Shown: one piece after another, positions 16,170 to 24,957 of the stretch
Numbering within the stretch: the first letter of the stretch is position 1
Layout of the letters: each line of letters starts with the position of its first letter
Source: Kerstersia similis
GTDB lineage: Bacteria > Pseudomonadota > Gammaproteobacteria > Burkholderiales > Burkholderiaceae_B
Assembly (NCBI RefSeq): GCF_965139615.1
Contig: NZ_CBCSIQ010000023.1
Location: forward strand, 4,734 to 68,733
Length of the DNA stretch: 64,000 nucleotides
Direction of reading: 5' to 3'
The notes under the pieces: model-generated
The model's input: only the letters and a program-made list of their open reading frames with translations
Told to the model about the DNA's origin: nothing
The model's database searches: none
Translations under genes and position numbers: made by a program

Positions 16170-18830
16170 TCAGCCGACGACGTTGACCAGCTTGCCGGGC
16201 ACGACAATGACGCGCTTGGGCGGGCGGCCTTCCAGGAAGCGGACAACGGCCTCGTGGCTGACTGCCGCCTGCTCAATGGCTTCCTTGCTGGAGCCGTTGG
16301 GCACGCTGAGGCTACCACGCAGCTTGCCGTTGACCTGCAGCATGAACTCGATTTCGTCAGCTACCAGTGCTGCTTCATCGAGAACGGGCCAGGGGGCATC
16401 CAGCAGGTCGCCCATGCGTTCGGCGTAGCCCAGCTCGTTCCACAGGTTCCAGGTGATGTGCGGTACCACCGGATAGAGCACGCGGATCAGGATGCCCAGG
16501 ACTTCGGCCTGTGCGGCCTGTGCCGCCGGGCTGTCAGGAAGGCTGACGTCGTCGATGACATTCAGCATCTTCATGCAGGCTGACACAACCGTGTTGTATT
16601 GGATACGGCTGTAATCGTAGTCGGCCTGCTTGAGCAGCGTATAGATTTCGCGGCGCAGTTCTTTCACCGCCTTGTCGGCGCCTTGCCAGTCCGGTGCGCT
16701 GACCGCCAGGCCCTGCGCCACGGCCGGTTGCAGACGGGCAGCCACGGTCCAGAGACGGCGCAGGAAACGGTTGGCGCCTTCGACGCCGGCATCAGACCAT
16801 TCCAGCGTTTGCTCGGGCGGGCTGGCGAACATGACGAACAGCCTGGCGGTATCCGCACCCTGGCTGTCGATCAACGATTGTGGATCGACGCCATTGTTCT
16901 TGGACTTGGACATGGTGCCCACGCCGCCGTAGTCGATGTGGCTGTCGTCGGCCTTCAGGCGGGCGCCGGTGATGGAGCCCTTGGCGTCGTAGGTGTTTTC
17001 GACTTCTTCCGGCCAGAAGTATTCGATGCCGCCACGCTCGTTGCGGCGCGAATAGATGTGGTTCAGCACCATGCCCTGGCACAGCAGGCGGGTGAAGGGT
17101 TCGTCGAATTTGACGAGATCCATGTCGCGCATCACGCGGGTCCAGAATCGCGCATACAGCAGGTGCAGCACAGCGTGCTCGATGCCGCCGATGTATTGAT
17201 CCATCGGCATCCAGTAATCATTGCGGGCATCCACCATGGCCTGGTCGTTGCCGGGCGAGGTATAGCGCATGAAGTACCAGGACGAGTCCACGAAGGTGTC
17301 CATGGTGTCGGTTTCACGACGCGATTCCTTGCCGCACTTGGGGCAGCTGCATTTCAGGAACGCAGCATCCGTGGCCAGCGGGTTGCCGCTGCCATCAGGA
17401 ATCAGGTGTTCGGGCAGTACGACCGGCAGGTCTTGTTCTGGCACCGGCACCGGGCCGCAATCCGGGCAATGGATGATGGGGATGGGGGTGCCCCAATAGC
17501 GCTGGCGCGAGATACCCCAATCACGCAGGCGATAGGTGATGCGTTTTTCACCCAGGCCTTGCGCGGCCAGGTCGTTGGCGACGGCGTCAACGGCGGCTTC
17601 ATGGGCCAGGCCGTCATACTTGCCGGAGTTCACGGTCAGGCCAGCCTGCTTGTCGCCATACCAGTCCTGCCAGGCCTGGTCGGAGAATTCCTTGCCGTCC
17701 TGTGCGATGACCTGACGGATGGGCAACTGGTATTTCAGTGCAAAGGCGAAGTCACGTTCGTCATGGGCCGGCACACCCATCACGGCGCCGTCGCCGTAGC
17801 TCATCAAAACATAGTTGCCGACCCACACCGGCACGGGCGCGCCAGTGAGCGGGTGGATCACATTCAGGCCGGTGGGCAGGCCTTCTTTTTCGCGTGTGGC
17901 GATTTCTGCTTCGGTCGTGCCGCCCAGACGGGTCTTTTCAATGAATGCGGCGAGTTCCGGGTTGTTGCGTGCCGCGTGCTGGGCCAGCGGATGCTCCGGC
18001 GCCACGGCGCAGAAGGTCACGCCCATGATGGTGTCGGCACGCGTCGTGAAGACGTACATGCGGCCATCCTGGATCAGTTGGCCGTTGTCATCGCGGATGT
18101 CGTGGGTGAAGGCGAAACGCACACCCTGGCTCTTGCCGATCCAGTTGTCCTGCATGATGCGTACGCGCTCGGGCCAGCCGGGCAGGCCGCTTTCCAGCGT
18201 TTCGTGCAATTCTTCCGCGTAATCGGTAATGCGCAGGTAGTAGCCGGGGATTTCGCGTTTTTCAACGGGGGCGCCAGAGCGCCAGCCACGGCCATCGACC
18301 ACCTGCTCATTGGCCAGCACGGTCTGGTCCACCGGATCCCAGTTGACGATCTGGGTCTTGCGGTAGGCGATGCCTTTTTCCAGCATCTTCAGGAACAGCC
18401 ACTGGTTCCACTTGTAGTACGACGGGTCGCAGGCGCACATTTCGCGCGACCAGTCGATGGCCAGACCCATCGCCTTCATCTGCTTCTTCATGTAGGCGAT
18501 GTTGTCGTAAGTCCATTTTGCCGGCGGCACCTTGGACTTGATGGCGGCATTTTCGGCCGGCATGCCGAATGCATCCCAGCCCATGGGCATCAGGACGTTG
18601 TAACCGCGCATGCGCAACTGGCGCGTCATCATGTCATTGATGGTGTAGTTGCGCACGTGCCCCATGTGTAGCTTGCCGCTGGGGTAGGGCAGCATGCTGC
18701 ATGCGTAGAACTTCGGCTTTTCCGAGCCGTCAGCATTTTTGGCATGCTCGGTGACACGATAGGCGTCGCGGCCTTGCCAGTTTTGCTGGGCCAGGGATTC
18801 GACGACGAGGGGCTGGTAGCGATCCTGCAT
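16170..18830 (-). CDS. leuS: Leucyl-tRNA synthetase
   Basis: Charges tRNA-Leu; class I synthetase of 886 residues. Visible elements are the HIGH motif as HMGH in PYPSGKLHMGHVRNY, the CP1 editing domain with its Thr-rich site (TTRADTIMGVTF) and GVPAHDERD, the zinc-knuckle-like Cys cluster (CSCPKCGKE), and the KMSKS loop as TMSKSKNNGVDP. The first Lys of KMSKS is Thr here, leaving the essential second Lys. The chosen ATG gives MQDRYQP; a GTG three codons upstream is an alternative. It is the first gene of the leuS-lptE-holA-proA unit. Confidence 0.98.
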   Translation of the reverse strand: MQDRYQPLVVESLAQQNWQGRDAYRVTEHAKNADGSEKPKFYACSMLPYPSGKLHMGHVRNYTINDMMTRQLRMRGYNVLMPMGWDAFGMPAENAAIKSKVPPAKWTYDNIAYMKKQMKAMGLAIDWSREMCACDPSYYKWNQWLFLKMLEKGIAYRKTQIVNWDPVDQTVLANEQVVDGRGWRSGAPVEKREIPGYYLRITDYAEELHETLESGLPGWPERVRIMQDNWIGKSQGVRFAFTHDIRDDNGQLIQDGRMYVFTTRADTIMGVTFCAVAPEHPLAQHAARNNPELAAFIEKTRLGGTTEAEIATREKEGLPTGLNVIHPLTGAPVPVWVGNYVLMSYGDGAVMGVPAHDERDFAFALKYQLPIRQVIAQDGKEFSDQAWQDWYGDKQAGLTVNSGKYDGLAHEAAVDAVANDLAAQGLGEKRITYRLRDWGISRQRYWGTPIPIIHCPDCGPVPVPEQDLPVVLPEHLIPDGSGNPLATDAAFLKCSCPKCGKESRRETDTMDTFVDSSWYFMRYTSPGNDQAMVDARNDYWMPMDQYIGGIEHAVLHLLYARFWTRVMRDMDLVKFDEPFTRLLCQGMVLNHIYSRRNERGGIEYFWPEEVENTYDAKGSITGARLKADDSHIDYGGVGTMSKSKNNGVDPQSLIDSQGADTARLFVMFASPPEQTLEWSDAGVEGANRFLRRLWTVAARLQPAVAQGLAVSAPDWQGADKAVKELRREIYTLLKQADYDYSRIQYNTVVSACMKMLNVIDDVSLPDSPAAQAAQAEVLGILIRVLYPVVPHITWNLWNELGYAERMGDLLDAPWPVLDEAALVADEIEFMLQVNGKLRGSLSVPNGSSKEAIEQAAVSHEAVVRFLEGRPPKRVIVVPGKLVNVVG

Positions 18831-18917
18831 GATATTCACGTCATTCAGAAAATAATGAGCGCGGCCAGCGGGCCGCGCAAGAAGGTATCCATTATAGGGG
18901 GATGCGCTGCCGGGCGG

Positions 18918-20153
18918 CTAACCTTGGCGGCAATGCCGGTCAAAGGCCTTGGCGCTGGCTGGAGATGCGCGTGCAATCAGGATCAGCGAGAGCAGCACCA
19001 CACCCGCCATCAGGCTCCACGCAGATTCCAGACTGCCCAGGCTGTCGCGCAGCTGGCCGGCGGCAAAAGGCAGCAAGCCGGCGACCAGATAGCCGATGCC
19101 CTGGACAAAGGCGGCCAGCACACCCGCGTTGCGTGGCACGCTGGCGTGATCCATGGCCAGGATGAGCGTCAGCGGGAAGAGCGCACCTATGCCCAGCCCA
19201 AGGATGGCGATGATGAGCCAAGGAGCAGTCAGCGGCATCCATGCCAGCATGACATAACCCAGCGATGCCAGCAGGGTGCAAGCGGCCAGCAGATAGCGGC
19301 GGTCGGGGTTGCGCGGTGCGAGCCATGCAACCAGGAACCCGGCGGCAACTTCAAACAAGGTCAGGACAGCCAACAACAGGCCGGCGCGCTGGGGCGTTGC
19401 GCCCAGCTCGATGTAATAGGGCGCCAGCCAGGCCAGGGCCAGCGTGTAGCAACTACCCGAGGCGCAGAACAGGCCGGCCAGCAGCCAGGCGCGAGCATGG
19501 CGCCAGGGGCGCAGCGTGGCGCTGGCTGCTTGGGCGGACCCGGCAACTGCTGTGCTTGCAGGGGTGCCCGCCGTGGCGGGTGCCTGTGCCGGGTCGCGGA
19601 AGCTGCGAGTGGCGAAGAGCCAGAGCGCCAGGCCCAGCAGAGCGGGTACGGCCCACATGGCCAATGCCGGTTGCCACGCCAGGCTATGCAGCAGGACGGG
19701 CGTGCCGGCGGCGGACATGGCCGCGCCGCCCATGATCATGCTGACATACAGGGCCATCAGCGTGTCTATGTTCTGGGGGAAATGCTGCTTGATGAAGCCG
19801 GGTACCAGGGTCTGGGTAATGCCGATCCCGATGCCGGCCAGCAGCGCGCTGCCCATCAGCCAGGCCGGGTCAGCGGCCAGCAGGCGCAGCAGGCAGGCGA
19901 CAAAGACCAGCAGGATACCGATGGCAACACCGCGCCGCATGCCCAGGCGATAAACGCTCGAACCTGCCAGCGCCAGGACGCCCATGGCCATGATGGGGAT
20001 GCCGGTGACCCAGCCCATGGCCTGATAGCTCAGGCCGGTGGCCGCGCGTATGGTTTCGATCAATGGGCTGATGACGGCCAGCGCTGGCCGCAGATTGAGG
20101 CCGACCAGCAGAATGGCGGCAATACAGAGCAGTTGGCCAGGGCGAAGTTTCAT
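18918..20153 (-). CDS. MFS transporter, CynX/NimT type
   Basis: 411 residues with 12 predicted membrane helices in two six-helix halves separated by an Ala/Pro-rich loop (about 190-220). The N-terminal stretch GLNLRPALAVISPLIETI matches the CynX/NimT (cyanate/2-nitroimidazole) branch of the major facilitator superfamily. The substrate is unknown. It lies 96 bases downstream of a MarR regulator on the same strand, with a MarR-type palindrome upstream of that regulator, so inducible efflux or uptake under MarR control is likely (inference). Confidence 0.85.
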   Translation of the reverse strand: MKLRPGQLLCIAAILLVGLNLRPALAVISPLIETIRAATGLSYQAMGWVTGIPIMAMGVLALAGSSVYRLGMRRGVAIGILLVFVACLLRLLAADPAWLMGSALLAGIGIGITQTLVPGFIKQHFPQNIDTLMALYVSMIMGGAAMSAAGTPVLLHSLAWQPALAMWAVPALLGLALWLFATRSFRDPAQAPATAGTPASTAVAGSAQAASATLRPWRHARAWLLAGLFCASGSCYTLALAWLAPYYIELGATPQRAGLLLAVLTLFEVAAGFLVAWLAPRNPDRRYLLAACTLLASLGYVMLAWMPLTAPWLIIAILGLGIGALFPLTLILAMDHASVPRNAGVLAAFVQGIGYLVAGLLPFAAGQLRDSLGSLESAWSLMAGVVLLSLILIARASPASAKAFDRHCRQG

Positions 20154-20249
20154 GAGTGCGTGCCTGATGGTCTGGAAATTGAGCAGCGTGCCGTGCGGCG
20201 CTTGCCGGGCGGAGCGGCAGGGGCGGTGCGGCGGGCGGTGGCGATGCGG

Positions 20250-20810
20250 CTATGTGCGGTCATAGGGCAGCAGGATTTTGCGCAACAGCGTCGCCAGTAC
20301 GCGGCATTCCGCATCGTCTAGCGGATGCAGCACGCGTTTCATTTCTGCCATGTAGGTGTCCAGCGCGGCCCGCAGGGTGGCCTGGCCGCTGTCCGTCAGG
20401 CTGACAAAAATGCTGCGGCGGTCGTCGGGATTCGGCGTACGGGTAATCAGGCCGCGTTTTTCCAGGGAATCAAGACGGTAGGTCATGGCACCGGACGTCA
20501 ACAGCAACTGCGCCGTGAGTTGCTGGGGGTGCAGGGTATAGGGCGGGCCGCTGCGGTAGAGCGCCGCCACTACATCGAAGTCGCCCATCTGCAGGGAATG
20601 CTCACGAAACTGGCGCTGCATATCGCGATCCAGCAGGGCAGCCAGCCGCCAGATGCGGCTGGTGACATGCATGGGTGAGATGTCTGCGCCAGGGGCATGC
20701 TGCTGCCACTGTGACAGGATGAGATCGACGAAATCCCCGCCGGCAGGGTCACTGGCCGCAGGCGGGGAGTCTTCGTGTGCAACAGGGGCCTGAAAATTAG
20801 GGGGCTGCAT
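20250..20810 (-). CDS. MarR-family transcriptional regulator
   Basis: 186 residues. A MarR winged helix-turn-helix spans about 50-150, with the typical wing DPDDRRSIFVSLTDSG-like region (here NPDDRRSIFVSLTDSG) and recognition helix LLLTSGAMTYRLDSLEKRGL. The first 40 residues are a variable extension. It is followed by the MFS gene on the same strand, and a perfect 18-base palindrome lies 15 bases before its start codon, consistent with autorepression of a regulator-transporter operon. The ligand is unknown. Confidence 0.92.
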   Translation of the reverse strand: MQPPNFQAPVAHEDSPPAASDPAGGDFVDLILSQWQQHAPGADISPMHVTSRIWRLAALLDRDMQRQFREHSLQMGDFDVVAALYRSGPPYTLHPQQLTAQLLLTSGAMTYRLDSLEKRGLITRTPNPDDRRSIFVSLTDSGQATLRAALDTYMAEMKRVLHPLDDAECRVLATLLRKILLPYDRT

Positions 20811-20843
20811 TATCTTTAAATTGACTATCTTTAATTAAAGATA
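20811..20843 (-). promoter_or_regulatory. MarR-type operator
   Basis: A perfect 18-base palindrome TATCTTTAATTAAAGATA lies at 20826-20843, with an additional half-site TATCTTTAA at 20811-20819 directly adjoining the marR start codon. The AT-rich content stands out in this GC-rich DNA. Length and symmetry fit MarR-family operators such as that of MhqR. Binding by the adjacent regulator is inference. Confidence 0.7.
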
Positions 20844-20947
20844 TTTTATGGGGCAGCGCCAAGACAGTCAAAACTTACATGCCACCCTGTGAATGGATAG
20901 GGGCGGTGCGGCCGGGAATGCAGGCGGGATGGTGGGCTGAGCTTGCG

Positions 20948-21559
20948 CTAGCGATGCAGGGAGGCCAGTCGTGCTGCCAGCAGTACGAATGCCGCAGCGA
21001 AGGTTCTGCGCATCCATGACAGCACCGCTGGCCTTTCCAGCACATGACGCCGCATCGTGGCGGCGAACAGGCCATAGAGTGCGAATACCGCAAATGTCAT
21101 GGCCATGAATACCAGGCTCAGGATCAGCATGTGCAAGGTGGCGTTGTTTTCCTCCGGCGAGACGAACTGGGGGAGAAAGGCAAGAAAAAATATCGACAGC
21201 TTAGGATTCAGCAGATTGAGCAGGATCCCGGAGAGGATGGTGGACCCATGGGAGCGCGGGGTGTCATCCGTGTCCATGCGTACGCTGCCCCGGTTCTGCA
21301 GCGTCATCCAGGCCATCCAGACCAGGTAGGCGACACCCAGATATTTCACGACTTCAAATGCCAGAGCACTGGTGTGCAGCAGCGCTGCCAGCCCTGTCAT
21401 GGCAGCCAGTATGTGCGGCACGATGCCCAGGGTGCAGCCGAAGGCTGCGATGACGCTGGTGCGCCGTCCGTGCGCCAGGCCGGCGGCAATGGTGTAAACG
21501 GCGCCCGTTCCGGGCGAAGCCACCACAATCAGAGAGGTCAGGAGGAATTCCGGTGTCAT
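20948..21559 (-). CDS. LysE/RhtB-family exporter
   Basis: 203 residues with about six hydrophobic helices, the LysE/RhtB amino acid exporter fold. The N-terminal SPGTGAVYTIAAGLAHGRR corresponds to the family PGP motif region with Thr replacing the second Pro. The central LLNLLNPKLSIFFLAFLPQF matches the family NPK motif. Likely exports an amino acid or similar metabolite. An AraC-type regulator lies 340 bases upstream on the same strand and could control it, but the gap makes this uncertain. Confidence 0.88.
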   Translation of the reverse strand: MTPEFLLTSLIVVASPGTGAVYTIAAGLAHGRRTSVIAAFGCTLGIVPHILAAMTGLAALLHTSALAFEVVKYLGVAYLVWMAWMTLQNRGSVRMDTDDTPRSHGSTILSGILLNLLNPKLSIFFLAFLPQFVSPEENNATLHMLILSLVFMAMTFAVFALYGLFAATMRRHVLERPAVLSWMRRTFAAAFVLLAARLASLHR

Positions 21560-21899
21560 GAGAATCTATTCCTGTGATGCGTGGTCGAGACTGCACTGCG
21601 GCATTCTTGATGGCGCCGCCTGATGAGAGAAGTGCAAGCGTGTTACGGACAGAGTGCGGGATAGCATGGCATTTTTCCAAGTGGCTGACAGGGGGTCAGT
21701 CTGTGGCTAGCCAGTCAGTGCGTCTTGAAAAAAATTGCAGCGCACGACGCATCCAGGTGCGCCCCGGCTTTTGGCCAGAGACGGATGGACGCGCAATGAT
21801 CAAGATGACCGGGAAGAACGATGCGGATCAGGGCGCTGGCCGCAGGGGGGCATCAATGGAGCGACGGCACCCGGAATCAGATGGGGGCAGAATGGGGAT
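21560..21899. other. Intergenic region, no gene seen
   Basis: 340 bases between the AraC regulator and the LysE exporter. Open frames here lack support. I see no strong terminator or clear operator; it may contain the lysE promoter. Confidence 0.5.
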
Positions 21900-22715
21900 T
21901 CAGCCTGATCTGGCCTCGCGGGCGTACTGGCCGGGAGAAAATCCGAAGCAGCGGACAAAGCAGCGGGTCATGTGGCTTTGGTCGGCAAAGCCGCAAGCCA
22001 GCGCGGCATCCGCCAGCGGCATGCCCTGGGCAATGAACTGCCGTACTTGCTGGATGCGCCGTTGCACCAGATAGGCATGAGGCGTGAGTCCGGTCAGGCG
22101 GGAAAAGGCCCGAACCAGCTGGAAGCGGCTCATATTGGCTTCCCGTGCCAGGTCTGCGAGGGAAACTGGTGCAGAAGGCGCGTCATCTATCATGGTTTTG
22201 GCGCGTATCGCCGTCGTCTGTCCAACAACTGGTGCGGGCACGGGCCGATCTAACAGATGCGCCAGCAAGAGTGGCAACATTTCCTCGACGGCCAGGTGCG
22301 TGCCGCCAGGGTGGGTCTGTGTCACGGCTTGGTAAAGCTTGGCGAACAGTGGCGCTGCCTGTGGGTTGCGCAAGGCTGGGTGGGCGAACTCATGGGGGTG
22401 TGTACTGTTGCCCTCAGCCATATCGGCCAAGGTGTCAGTGATGAGCTGCGGCGCAAAGTACAGCATGTGCCAGCGGCGTGCTGCGTCGCCGATCGGCATG
22501 CCGTCGTGGACTTCGCCAGGGTTGACTGAAATGAGGTCGCCGGCCGTGGCCTCGACGTCACCCCTGCCACTGGCCGAGCGCTGCGCACCCGTTACGATCA
22601 GGCCTATCCCGAATTCGTCATGGATATGCCTGGCAAAACGCCGCCGGGATTGCGCTTCGACGATGTCGATGCCCAATTCCGCAATTCTGCGCACGGTGAC
22701 TGTGTGGTCTGCCAT
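21900..22715 (-). CDS. AraC-family transcriptional regulator
   Basis: 271 residues with an N-terminal cupin-like sensor region (about 15-110, including HIHDEFGIGLI and AGDLISVNPGEVHDG) and two C-terminal helix-turn-helix motifs (about 170-268: SLADLAREANMSRFQLVRAF and ADAALACGFADQSHMTRCF). This is the architecture of AraC regulators commonly paired with LysE exporters. It starts 9 bases after the rmuC stop, so the two may share a transcript, and the downstream lysE gene is a plausible target. Confidence 0.92.
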   Translation of the reverse strand: MADHTVTVRRIAELGIDIVEAQSRRRFARHIHDEFGIGLIVTGAQRSASGRGDVEATAGDLISVNPGEVHDGMPIGDAARRWHMLYFAPQLITDTLADMAEGNSTHPHEFAHPALRNPQAAPLFAKLYQAVTQTHPGGTHLAVEEMLPLLLAHLLDRPVPAPVVGQTTAIRAKTMIDDAPSAPVSLADLAREANMSRFQLVRAFSRLTGLTPHAYLVQRRIQQVRQFIAQGMPLADAALACGFADQSHMTRCFVRCFGFSPGQYAREARSG

Positions 22716-22724
22716 GGTGAGGAT

Positions 22725-24173
22725 TCAGTCTGGCGTTGAGTCTGGTGGGGAGGCTGCGCCGGTGCTGTTGTCCGATAGGGGCCCAGTTTCCTCGAGCTCC
22801 AGCGCGGCGCGTTGCACCAGATGGGCGGGCAGATTGCCTTGCACGGCGACGCCCAGGCGTTGGAAATCATTGGCTTGCTGGATCAGATTGCCGCGTCCCG
22901 TGACCAGCCGGTTGATGGCAGTATTGTGTGCGTCGCGGGCGCGGTCCAGCGCCTTGCCGACTTCTTCCATGCTGGCCAGGAAGCCGACCAGCTTGCGATA
23001 GACGCTGGAGGCGCGCTCGGCCAGTTCCATGGTGTGCATGTTCTGGGCTTCGAAACGCCAAAGCTGGCGCACGATATTCAGGCTCGATAGCAGTGTGGTG
23101 GGGGTGGTCACCAGCACATTGCTTTCAATGGCGCGCTGGAATAATTCGCTGTCGGCGCGCATGGCTTCCGCAAAGGCCGATTCGATGGGGACGAACATGA
23201 AGACCATTTCCGGGGTGTTGAGCCCGGGCAGCTGGAAGTAGGAACGATCCGAGAGCTCCTTGATGCGGCTACCGATTGCCGCCACGTGCTCCTTCAGCGC
23301 CAGGGCGCGTTCGGCCGGGTCTTCGGCGTTGACGTAGCGGGTGTAGGCATTGAGCGAGGCCTTGGCATCGACGATCAGGTGCTTGCCTTGAGGCAGGTAG
23401 ATAATGGCGTCAGGGCGGCGGCGGCCCTCTTCGGTTTGAAAGCTGACTTCGCGGCGGTAGTCGCGCCCGTCCTGAAGGCCGGAGCGCTCCAGCACATTTT
23501 CCAGGACCAGTTCCCCCCAGTTGCCTTGCTTTTTGGCTTCGCCCTTGAGCGCGACGGCCAGGCCATGGGCTTCGGCGCTCATTTGCCGGTTCAATTCCTT
23601 GAGCTGTGCCAGCTCGGCTTTCAGGCTGGCATGGTGCGCGATGTCCTGGCCATGGATTTCTTCGATTTTGCCCCGGAATTCCTGTAGCCGTTCGCGCAAG
23701 GGTTGCAGGATCTGATCCAGGTTGTCGCGGTTGGCCTGCGTGAAGCGACGGCTCTTGTCTTCCAGGATGTCATTGGCCAGGCTGCGGAACTGATCGGCCA
23801 GCGTATTGCGCGCGTCTTGCAGCAAGGCGATTTTCTCTGCGTGCCGTTCCCGTTCCGCTTCCAGTTGCGCCTGCCTGCCCGCCAGGCGTTCCTGCAGCGT
23901 CGCATGTTCGCCGCGCAGCGAATCCAGCGTGGCGCGCCAATATTCGGTTTGTTCGGTCTGGTCTTCCAGGCGCTGATGCAGGCTGATGATTTCTGATTCG
24001 CGGGCTTCCTGGCGTACCTGGGCGGCACTGAGTTCCGTCTGCAATGCCTGGCAGGCGCTGTCGATGGCATGGCGTTGGCGGGCGCGCAACAGGAGTGTCG
24101 CTACCATCAGGCCGATCAGCAGGCCGGCCAGGAGCGGCCACAGGAAAGACAGGGTGGTCAGAGAGGAAGGCAT
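22725..24173 (-). CDS. rmuC: DNA recombination protein RmuC
   Basis: RmuC proteins limit recombination at inverted repeats and contain a restriction-like nuclease fold. The 482-residue product has an N-terminal membrane helix (about 5-27), a long coiled coil rich in Glu/Gln/Arg (about 40-160), and the RmuC domain (about 180-430) with GNWGELVLENVLERSGL, RRRPDAIIYLP, LIVDAKASLNAY and FVPIESAFAEA. The Asp and Lys of VDAK are nuclease-like residues. The start at 24173 sits just before the membrane helix; the upstream open frame is not conserved-looking. It is divergent from the thioredoxin-like gene. Confidence 0.94.
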   Translation of the reverse strand: MPSSLTTLSFLWPLLAGLLIGLMVATLLLRARQRHAIDSACQALQTELSAAQVRQEARESEIISLHQRLEDQTEQTEYWRATLDSLRGEHATLQERLAGRQAQLEAERERHAEKIALLQDARNTLADQFRSLANDILEDKSRRFTQANRDNLDQILQPLRERLQEFRGKIEEIHGQDIAHHASLKAELAQLKELNRQMSAEAHGLAVALKGEAKKQGNWGELVLENVLERSGLQDGRDYRREVSFQTEEGRRRPDAIIYLPQGKHLIVDAKASLNAYTRYVNAEDPAERALALKEHVAAIGSRIKELSDRSYFQLPGLNTPEMVFMFVPIESAFAEAMRADSELFQRAIESNVLVTTPTTLLSSLNIVRQLWRFEAQNMHTMELAERASSVYRKLVGFLASMEEVGKALDRARDAHNTAINRLVTGRGNLIQQANDFQRLGVAVQGNLPAHLVQRAALELEETGPLSDNSTGAASPPDSTPD

Positions 24174-24352
24174 GGATGGCGCGTGCGATCGAAACAACGG
24201 AAGCCGCCATTGTCCCATGGCGCCTGGGGACAGGCTACGATGTGGCCTGCAAGTGCTGCGCGCGGGCCGGGTATGAAGGCCCGCCGTTGATGTGCAGCGC
24301 AGAAATGACGGGACTGCGGCGGCCGACAGTGGCGCCTCGAAGGAATAGGGAT

Positions 24353-24760
24353 ATGGAATGGCGTGACAGCATGCCGGGCCGGGCAGTGGAAGAGGGGTAT
24401 GAGGGCTCGCGCGAAGACACCGGCTTATCGGAAACGGAGTTGAACGACGGTACGGCGGATCGTTTTTTGCTGGATGCCGCTGGCACGACGCTGCTGGTCT
24501 TTCATAGCAAGACCTGCGCCAATTGCGCGGTGGCGCGGCGGCAATTGCCTGGCATGCGCCTGCCGGTTGCCCGGCTGGCCTGGGTGGATGCCGGAGAGAA
24601 TGGCGGCCTGGTGGAACGCTACGAGGTGTTTCACCTGCCGGCCATGTTCGTGGTGCGTGACGGGGTGTTCTATGGCGCGATCCAGGCACATCTGAGCGCC
24701 GTGGATATCGGCCGCCAGATCCGTTTGGCGCTGGACAGCTACCCTGCCGAACTGCCTTGA
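24353..24760 (+). CDS. Thioredoxin-like protein with CANC motif
   Basis: 135 residues. The core (about 35-130) has a thioredoxin fold: TTLLVFHSKTCANCAVAR with redox Cys55 and Cys58, and the conserved cis-Pro region in FHLPAMFVVRDG. The first 30 residues are polar with no signal peptide, so it is probably cytoplasmic. An AGGAATAGGG ribosome binding region precedes the chosen ATG at 24353. It is divergent from rmuC and has no obvious partner. The CANC dipeptide differs from classical CGPC, so the redox role is open. Confidence 0.85.
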   Translation: MEWRDSMPGRAVEEGYEGSREDTGLSETELNDGTADRFLLDAAGTTLLVFHSKTCANCAVARRQLPGMRLPVARLAWVDAGENGGLVERYEVFHLPAMFVVRDGVFYGAIQAHLSAVDIGRQIRLALDSYPAELP

Positions 24761-24900
24761 GGGCAGAGGAACGAAGGGCCGGGGAACTCCAGGGCTGAGG
24801 GAAGTATCGCCGGTCGCAGTCGCGTGCGTCCGGCGAGCTGTCATCACGGCCTAAGGGGATGGCGGCAGGGCACGCTGCTTAGGGGAATCAGGATGGGGCG

Positions 24901-24941
24901 GCATGGCGGGTGGATGGCACCGGCAAGTCCACCCGCCATGC
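24901..24941. terminator. Long inverted repeat between convergent genes
   Basis: Perfect 14-base arms GCATGGCGGGTGGA and TCCACCCGCCATGC around a 13-base loop. It lies between the thioredoxin-like gene (+) and malate synthase (-), 17 bases past the glcB stop. No T-run; probably a bidirectional stop signal or an mRNA 3' stabiliser. Confidence 0.5.
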
Positions 24942-24957
24942 TGCGCCCGGGCGCGAC

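Noticed and set aside
16599..18671. 690-codon open frame antisense to leuS
   Set aside because: A GC-rich shadow frame; the leuS reading is certain and this product has no family features.
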